Shown piece by piece: positions 58,341 to 64,000 of a DNA stretch of 64,000 nucleotides. Numbering within the stretch: the first letter of the stretch is position 1; each line of letters opens with the position of its first letter. The notes beneath the pieces are model-generated. The model saw only the letters and a list, made by a program, of their open reading frames with translations. It had not been told where the DNA came from and ran no database searches. Both the position numbers and the translations under genes were made by a program. This DNA is from Vicugna pacos (lineage: Eukaryota; Chordata; Mammalia; Artiodactyla; Camelidae). The stretch is taken from positions 41,588,001-41,652,000 of the forward strand of contig NC_132996.1 in the NCBI RefSeq assembly GCF_048564905.1, written 5' to 3'.

Positions 58341-58529
58341 ACACTTTTTGGATTGTGGGTGCCGTGTTCTCACATGGAGATGGGGATCCCAGGACACCAC
58401 TGGGGTGTTCTGCCAGTTCTGTAGAATCTGCTTGGGTGCATTTTAGGCTCGTGCGGTGGCAGGGTCCCAAGTTTGGAAGATTCAGTCATCTTAAGGATGA
58501 CCATCATAGTGGGTCTTTAATCCCTGCAT

Positions 58530-58980
58530 TGGGCAGTTACTGCCACAATAACATTGCATAACAAGCCACGGCAAACTCAAAATAACATTTATTTTGTTTC
58601 ACCCAACTGTCGGTTGGTTTGGTCTTGGCTCACCTGGGCCAGGTTTGGCTGGGTGTGGATTCAGACTCAGGTAGGGTGTCTGCTCCATGTGTCTCAGTCT
58701 CCTTGGGGCAGTGCCCCAGCAGGGCCATGTTTGTTTCACTGCGATGCAGAGGTATAAGAGAACAGGCCCCACCTCATAGGCACATCCAGGCCTCTGCCTG
58801 TATAACGTTGCTAACATCCCAGTGACCCAGAGAAGTTACATGGCTGGGCTCAAAGTCAGGGGATGGGGAGGTTTACTCCCACTCTAGCGGAAGGATCTGC
58901 AAAGCCACACAGCAAAGGGTGTGGATGTGGGAGGGGTCAAAGTTTGAAGCCAAAGCTTTAATGCCATCCAGTCCTCTCGT
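58530..58980 (+). repeat. Eutherian-wide interspersed repeat, family unassigned
   Basis: 'ttactgccacaataacattg', 'aaataacatttattttgttt', 'ctggcccagg'-like centre, then 'aagttacatggctgggctca', 'aagtcaggggatggggaggt' and 'cacagcaaagggtgtggatg'. The pattern is a recurrent one in mammals, possibly an LTR relic; I could not settle the class. Confidence 0.4.
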
Positions 58981-59504
58981 GGTACCCCCAGAGATGCATA
59001 TTGCTCTGAGGTCACTGTACTCAAAGAAGGGATCATGCATCCACTCATCAGTTAATTAATTGGGTCCTAAATTCAGGGCCTGACATTTATTAGGCCCTGG
59101 GCAAGGCCCTGGAGCTACAGGGATGCTTCCTTCCTCTTGCGTCCAGCTAAGGGCACGTTCTCCAAACCACCTTCCAAACTCCTGGCCAGAGAGACACCAG
59201 CGTGGAGGTCCTCTGAGATCACTCTTAATTTAATTTCTGCCATACTGGTGGAGAGCACGGTAGATCAAACTGAAATATTAGTTCCTTTCCTGCCTTTTCA
59301 AGGTGATCACTGAACTGCTGGGATCTGAGCTCACTTGGAGAAAAACATTGCCAGTCTCCACAAGAGGCCCATGGTACTGTGGCTTGGGCTGATGGATGCC
59401 CATTAGCTCAGGGCTTCTTGGCCCCAAATAGGTACTTGATTAGTCTTCAGTCCTTGTGAATTGAATCTGTATCAGGCAGGTAGGATGAGTGAGATCGTGG
59501 TGTA

Positions 59505-60105
59505 AACCAGAGCATACCTCACTCTTCCTCCGCTGGAACACATACCTTAACGCCCTCCAATGATGCCTCATTGCATTTAGAATAGTGTCCCTCTCCTTTT
59601 GTGGCTCACAAGGCAGGGCCCACTCTTGGGCCTCATTCTCTGCTGCTCTCCCCCGACCCACTCTGCTCCAGCCACACTTGTTTTGTCTCTGTTTCCTGAA
59701 CACTTTGAATTTGTTCCTGGTTGGCATTGGCTCTTCTCGAAACCTAAACCTGGAAAGCTTTCCCCCCACATCTTCCCTTCTGGAATGACTCCACCATCGC
59801 CCCCCTCTTCTAGTCATTCACTTTTCTGCTCAGAGGAAACTTCCCTTTCTAAAGCTCTTGCTCAGCCCGCTTTCTGTTTCATCCCTCTGTTTTGTTTTCT
59901 TCATGGCATTTATTTCCATCTCGAATTGATCTAATTTACTTTTTTTTTTTGTCCTCTCCTCCCCTGCTGCCCTAGAAATGCATGCTCAGTGAGACCATCT
60001 CCAGTGCCTAGCAATGCGGTGGGTGTGTTACACAGTGAGCCCTCAGTAATGTCTGTTGAAAAACTACTGAATGAACCCATGGATGAATGAATGAATGAAT
60101 GAGTT
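59505..60105 (+). repeat. L2 LINE, long 3' part
   Basis: About 600 bases of L2 in order: 'ccctccaatgatgcctcatt', 'ccactctgctccagccacac', 'tcttcccttctggaatgact', 'ttcttcatggcatttatttc', 'ctccagtgcctagcaatgcg' and the end in GAAT units (60083-60099). The plus strand carries the 3' end of ORF2 and the tail. Decayed, mammal-wide. Confidence 0.8.
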
Positions 60106-61604
60106 GTCATTTAGTTAACCGGTCTCATAACTGGCTACCTTTGGAAGGGAAAAACTTAAACTTTCAGTTCAGAGGACAAGGGGAAGCCGGATAAAAACAG
60201 AGTAGGCCACTGTATGCACTGTGCCTTTAATTTAACCCTTTGTCCACCTTGAGGCTGACAGGCTTCAGTTCCAAAGACCCTCCCCAGTGCAACCTTCTGT
60301 TGACCGAACCCTACAGTAGTCCCTGTTTCCTAACAGGAAGAGAGTGAGGAGAGGCTAGATTTCCTTTTCCAGATCCTTGGGGAAAGGGCTGAAGGCGGGA
60401 GGACAGATGAGGTTGTCCTAGCCCACGATGTCCCGATGAACACGCACTTGGTCTATCTGGGACAAATTGGGTGCAAGCTTTCCAAATCTTTCTTAGTGAC
60501 TGCATTACCATCAGACAGAGTTGACAGCTGTTGCTGATTAAAACATTTCCAACTGTGCAATCTGAATTGCACTATTGAGATGCTAAGTGTAGATAGGCAC
60601 AGCCTTTATGAATGGCTTAAACGCAGTCTTTCAGGGCGATCGCTAGCCTTATTAATATATATCACTGGAAGCCACTTTGCAGTCTTGAGTGAATCATTCT
60701 GCAGAACACCCCCTAGCTGAGAGACGGGCTTAAGGGTTTGCCTTTTTCAGACAAGGCAGTGGGTGCTCAGGGCCATGTTTCTCTGCACTAAGCTTCTCCA
60801 ACAACAGTTGTCATGGTGTCTAACTTTTCAGGACTCCTCTTGAAAAGTACAGCCATCGTTCTGAGGATTCTCTTTCCTGGCCGGTCCCTTTGCCACGCTC
60901 ATCCAGCAGGGACAGGATTCTTCTCATTTCCTTCCTCTTCATCATAGGTGTTTGTGCCTGATTTGTAGTGCTCCTTTCCTGGTGACGGTGGTGTCAGATT
61001 TCATCATTTCATCATTCTCTGAAGCAGGTAGATTGGGGCCACAAACCTGTATCCACAGTCCCCAAATCTAAAACAGCTCAGAAACCCAGACTTTGTTCAT
61101 AACTCACCTGACAGTGCAACCTATCCTGAGCTGAACTCCTTTGGTGGCAAAACTTGACTTGAATGGATGTGAAGTTATTTATAGTCTGTATTTGTACCAA
61201 TTAGAGGAAAACATCATACTTTTTGCTCTAGAAATATTGTGTTTGATTATGGGATGCGGATGCAGATTTTGCTGCAGGTGTGTCTAATATGTGGTACATA
61301 GGCCATATTAGCTTTCCAACATATGATACATTCTGAGTTCTGAAATATATTTGGCCCCAAGGGTTTTGCATAAAGGATTATCAATAATGGGGAGTGGGAA
61401 TGGGGAAGGGACAAAGAAACCACAATATCAGTGGGGTGATGGAGCAAAGAGTTGCTTTCCTTTTCCATCCAGGGAAAGCACATCTCCAAGCACTCGTCAC
61501 TAGCATCCTTGTATTCCCTGCCAGTAGTGGCTTCTGTAATTTCTGTTCTGTTGCTGTGAGCGAGTTGGCATTTTAAGCCAAGATGGCTCTTTGTTCCTTT
61601 TCAG

Positions 61605-61733
61605 TCACGGGCTTTGGGCTGGACCCTGACCTTCAGATGGATCTTATCACTGAGCTCGACCTTGTGAACACCACCCTTGGAGTCACTCAGGTGTCCGGAC
61701 TGCACAACACCAGCAAAGCATTCTTATTTCAAG
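61605..61733 (+). CDS. NELL1: NELL1 exon 2: start of the LamG/TSPN domain
   Basis: 129-base exon: two bases complete a Val codon, then 42 codons and one base of the next (Asp in human). Acceptor TTTTCAG ends at 61604; donor GTAAAG starts at 61734. It encodes VTGFGLDPDLQMDLITELDL and then VNTTLGVTQVSGLHNTSKAF, LFQ: the N-terminal part of the thrombospondin-N/laminin-G-like domain, which mediates heparin and receptor binding. Two N-glycosylation sequons are visible (NTT, NTS). Human NELL1 reads GFGMDPDLQMDIVTELDLVN as I remember it, so the identity is high; NELL2 (GLGVDPSLQIDVLTELEL) fits much worse. Later exons are beyond the window. Confidence 0.95.
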
Positions 61734-61870
61734 GTAAAGGCACTTTCTTCTTTGTGTGGGGGCGGAACTTGGGAGGAGGGTGTCTGGGAAGTGTTGATCT
61801 GGCGTGTATTTGTCAGAGGATCATCTCTGTTTCTGTTGTGTTTCTGTCATGAAGAATGTTCAGAAATACT

Positions 61871-61925
61871 GAGGGTGTTTAGATATTTGGGAGGGTGTTT
61901 AGATATTTGGGGGGTGTTTGGAGGG
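61871..61925 (+). repeat. 20-base tandem duplication
   Basis: GAGGGTGTTTAGATATTTGG occurs twice in perfect tandem (61871-61890, 61891-61910), followed by a partial third copy. A perfect unit repeat suggests a recent slippage event, 140 bases after NELL1 exon 2. Confidence 0.85.
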
Positions 61926-62264
61926 TGTCAGAGGGGGCAGTAAAGGGCATGGCAATGAAATATTCGGCTTGGCAGTGACACATTTTCCCTGGAGGATTTG
62001 GGTGGGGATCTAAAGTGGACTGAATTTGCAAAGTCCTTGCAAGCCATTGGCCAGCCATATTATTTTTACAGGACATTTCTTCCACTATTATCTGTTCCTT
62101 TACCTATATTCACACCTATTCCAATATCTTTCTCTCTCACTTAATGAGTAGACCATGCTCACAGAGGATGTTTTATGGCTGCGTTTTCTTAGGGGTATAG
62201 CTTACATAGTTCTGCCCACTATAAACTTGACTACAATTCATTAAATCTCTCAACAAGCATTCAT

Positions 62265-62515
62265 AAGGGCAGTATGGTGTGCTTCTTAAGAGCATGGGCT
62301 CTGGGGCTGGGCTGTCTGGGGTCAAATTGCAACCCTACCTCTTACTGACTTTGTGACTTTGTGCAGTTATTTAGCCTGACTCTGCCTGTCCTCATCTAAA
62401 ATAATAGTACCTACCTTTGGGGCTGTTAGAAGGATTAGAGGAGCCAGTCCATTAAAGTGGGTCAAGCAATGCCTGATAACACGGTAAATCCTCCCAGCAA
62501 GTGCAAGCTATTATT
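62265..62515 (+). repeat. MIR
   Basis: Nearly complete forward MIR: 'ttaagagcatgggctctggg', 'ctcttactgactttgtgact', 'ataatagtacctacctttgg', 'tgcaagctattatt'. The best preserved MIR in the window. Confidence 0.75.
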
Positions 62516-62764
62516 GCAGAACTTTTTTTTTTCCAGAACATGGGCTGGTTTTATTTTCCAACAGAATCTTTTTTTTTTAAATATAAAACAAAGATAAAAC
62601 ACACCTCAACCCTGCAATCTGCCAGCATGCCTGGTGCATGTACCAGGCAACATGCTAATAGTAAGATTAGTAAAGTAAATAAATCTAGCGAGGGAAACAG
62701 TCATTACACAAGTAATTATTGACTTAACAATTGCTATCCTTACCGTGAAGGGGGTGTATAGTTT

Positions 62765-63350
62765 GCCAAATGAGAGTATGCAGGAAGATGTGATTTAACA
62801 GAGGTGTGGACGTGGCTGTGGTCAGGGAAAGGCTACCCTGAAAAAGTGATATGTCAGCAGAAACTTGAAGAATGAATAGAAAAGCTGGTATAAAAGGGGT
62901 AGGGGCTCAGAGAATTCTGGGCAGAGAAAATAGTGTGTATGAAGAACTTAAGGCAGGAACGAACAGAAAGACATTTAGCATGGCTGAAGGGCGGTGAGTG
63001 GCTTGGGAGGTTGGCAGGGCGTAGGTCACATAGGGAGAGATTTTCAGCTTCTTTGGTGGGAAGAGTAACTTTATTATTGGAGTTTGACTGAGGAGGCCTT
63101 TTCCGTCTGAGGCAGAGCTGGTGTTGAGCTGACATCCGCGAGTTTGTGCTGAAGATTTACGGCCAGTGGCCATTATGAGAGGTGGGAGGTCATGTGCTTG
63201 TTAACTGTTGCAAATACTACCTCTGCCCGTAGGCCACATTAGTTTTGTATTTTACTCTCGGAGCAGTGGGGGTCTTTGATGAGGTTGAAGCAGGGCAGTG
63301 ACCTGGTCAGCTATGGTAGTCTGGCAGCCTGGATATTCCTCTGTGAAAAT
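62765..63350 (+). repeat. Ancient interspersed repeat copy
   Basis: 'ggtcagggaaaggctaccct', 'cagcagaaacttgaagaatg', 'gaattctgggcagagaaaat', 'gcagggcagtgacctggtca' in the order seen at 49.0 kb. Same unnamed family, decayed. Confidence 0.5.
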
Positions 63351-63709
63351 GGCTGGCAGCGTTCTTTTAACTTAGCCTTTTATGAAGACAACACAGGATT
63401 ATTTTTGGATGACTGAACCAACATTATGGATGAGATTTGTGTATTTCCTGTGCAGAGAACTTAAGCCTTGTCAATGATATACAGCAAATCTATAGATACT
63501 ATCTAGTGATACATAACAAGACTACAGATACGTTAATTTCTACTTATTCTTACTAAGGGAGTGGTGCAGTACGAGGCCTGGTTAAGAGAATACAGACCGG
63601 ATTCGTTTTTTCTTTGCATCGTGCAAGGTCTGTTCAGCTCCTGTTGAGAGGCCGCCTCATTCTCTGTTTCAGAAGTGCCGCTGACACTTTGTCAACAAAG
63701 TTGCAATGG

Positions 63710-63840
63710 AAGCCTGGCTCACCTGTAAGCTTCATGCAAGTGGAAGGCTTGCCTCTCTAGACACCCTTACATCCCTAGGGCCAGGTGTTGTGCATGGCAC
63801 ATAGTAGGTGATGGATAAACATTCTGGGTTGAATTAAAAT
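63710..63840 (+). repeat. L2 3' end
   Basis: 'gtaagcttcatgcaagtgga', 'tgtgcatggcacatagtagg' and 'tggataaacattctgggttg' are the L2 3' tail. Confidence 0.65.
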
Positions 63841-64000
63841 GTCCTCTGTCCAGTGCGCTCTATGAAAGGCTTGTTGCCTGCTTTATGTGCTAATCGTTCA
63901 CTCGTTTATTTATTCCGCAGGGGTGGGCTTCCTAGGCTCGGACTCTGCTCTTTCAGTGATTGGTGTGTTCTCTGCTTTAGCAGCTGCCTTTGGGATGTCT

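Larger units (their letters stand above)
53836..61604 (+). other. NELL1: NELL1 intron 1
   Basis: Intron of 7.8 kb, phase 1, GTAAG donor and TTTTCAG acceptor. The first 500 bases are still CpG island. Further on are an ancient repeat (55.7-56.1 kb), a reverse CTCF-like site (56.9 kb), a MIR, an old unassigned repeat (58.54-58.98 kb), a long L2 copy (59.5-60.1 kb) and two unique AT-rich blocks (56375-56610, 60530-60690). About 54.4-55.6, 57.0-58.1 and 60.7-61.6 kb hold nothing I can name. Confidence 0.75.
61734..64000 (+). other. NELL1: NELL1 intron 2 (left part)
   Basis: Intronic to the right edge. It holds a 20-base tandem duplication (61871-61925), a MIR, an ancient repeat (62.77-63.35 kb) and an L2 3' end (63.71-63.84 kb). 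No further NELL1 exon is seen. Confidence 0.75.

Overview
This window is mammalian nuclear DNA, almost certainly from a camelid (camel, llama or alpaca). Long introns, GT-AG exons, MIR, L2, L1 and Tigger debris and CpG depletion mark it as eutherian. The camelid call rests on one tRNA-Ala-derived SINE of the Vic-1 type at about 27.8 kb, flanked by near-perfect target-site duplications, and on young L1 3' ends of cetartiodactyl type. There are no prokaryotic features, operons or CRISPR arrays.

Two protein-coding genes lie head to tail on the + strand. The left part (1 to about 41.8 kb) is the 3' half of SLC6A5, the neuronal glycine transporter GlyT2. Eleven coding exons are present (4685-37228). 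All phases join without a break, and they encode the last 469 residues of a protein of about 797, from extracellular loop 2 to the C-terminal TQC PDZ ligand. A long AT-rich 3' untranslated region probably follows, with several candidate poly(A) signals. The middle part (about 41.8-53.0 kb) is intergenic and repeat-rich, with MIR, old L1, MaLR-type LTR fossils and a nested L1. The right part is the 5' end of NELL1: a CpG island promoter (about 53.05-54.34 kb), exon 1 with the start codon and signal peptide (53781-53835), a 7.8 kb first intron, exon 2 (61605-61733) opening the laminin-G/thrombospondin-N-like domain, and part of intron 2.

The two genes are not known to work together; their adjacency matches human 11p15.1. 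I found no undescribed gene system. The best leads are regulatory: three strong CTCF-core matches (17.8 and 30.6 kb forward, 56.9 kb reverse, hence convergent around the NELL1 promoter), an RE1/NRSE-like motif inside the last coding exon of SLC6A5, a CpG-dense patch inside an SLC6A5 intron, a 14-bp-spaced pair of homeodomain-type sites, and several long unique AT-rich blocks that look like conserved noncoding elements. None could be tested here by alignment.
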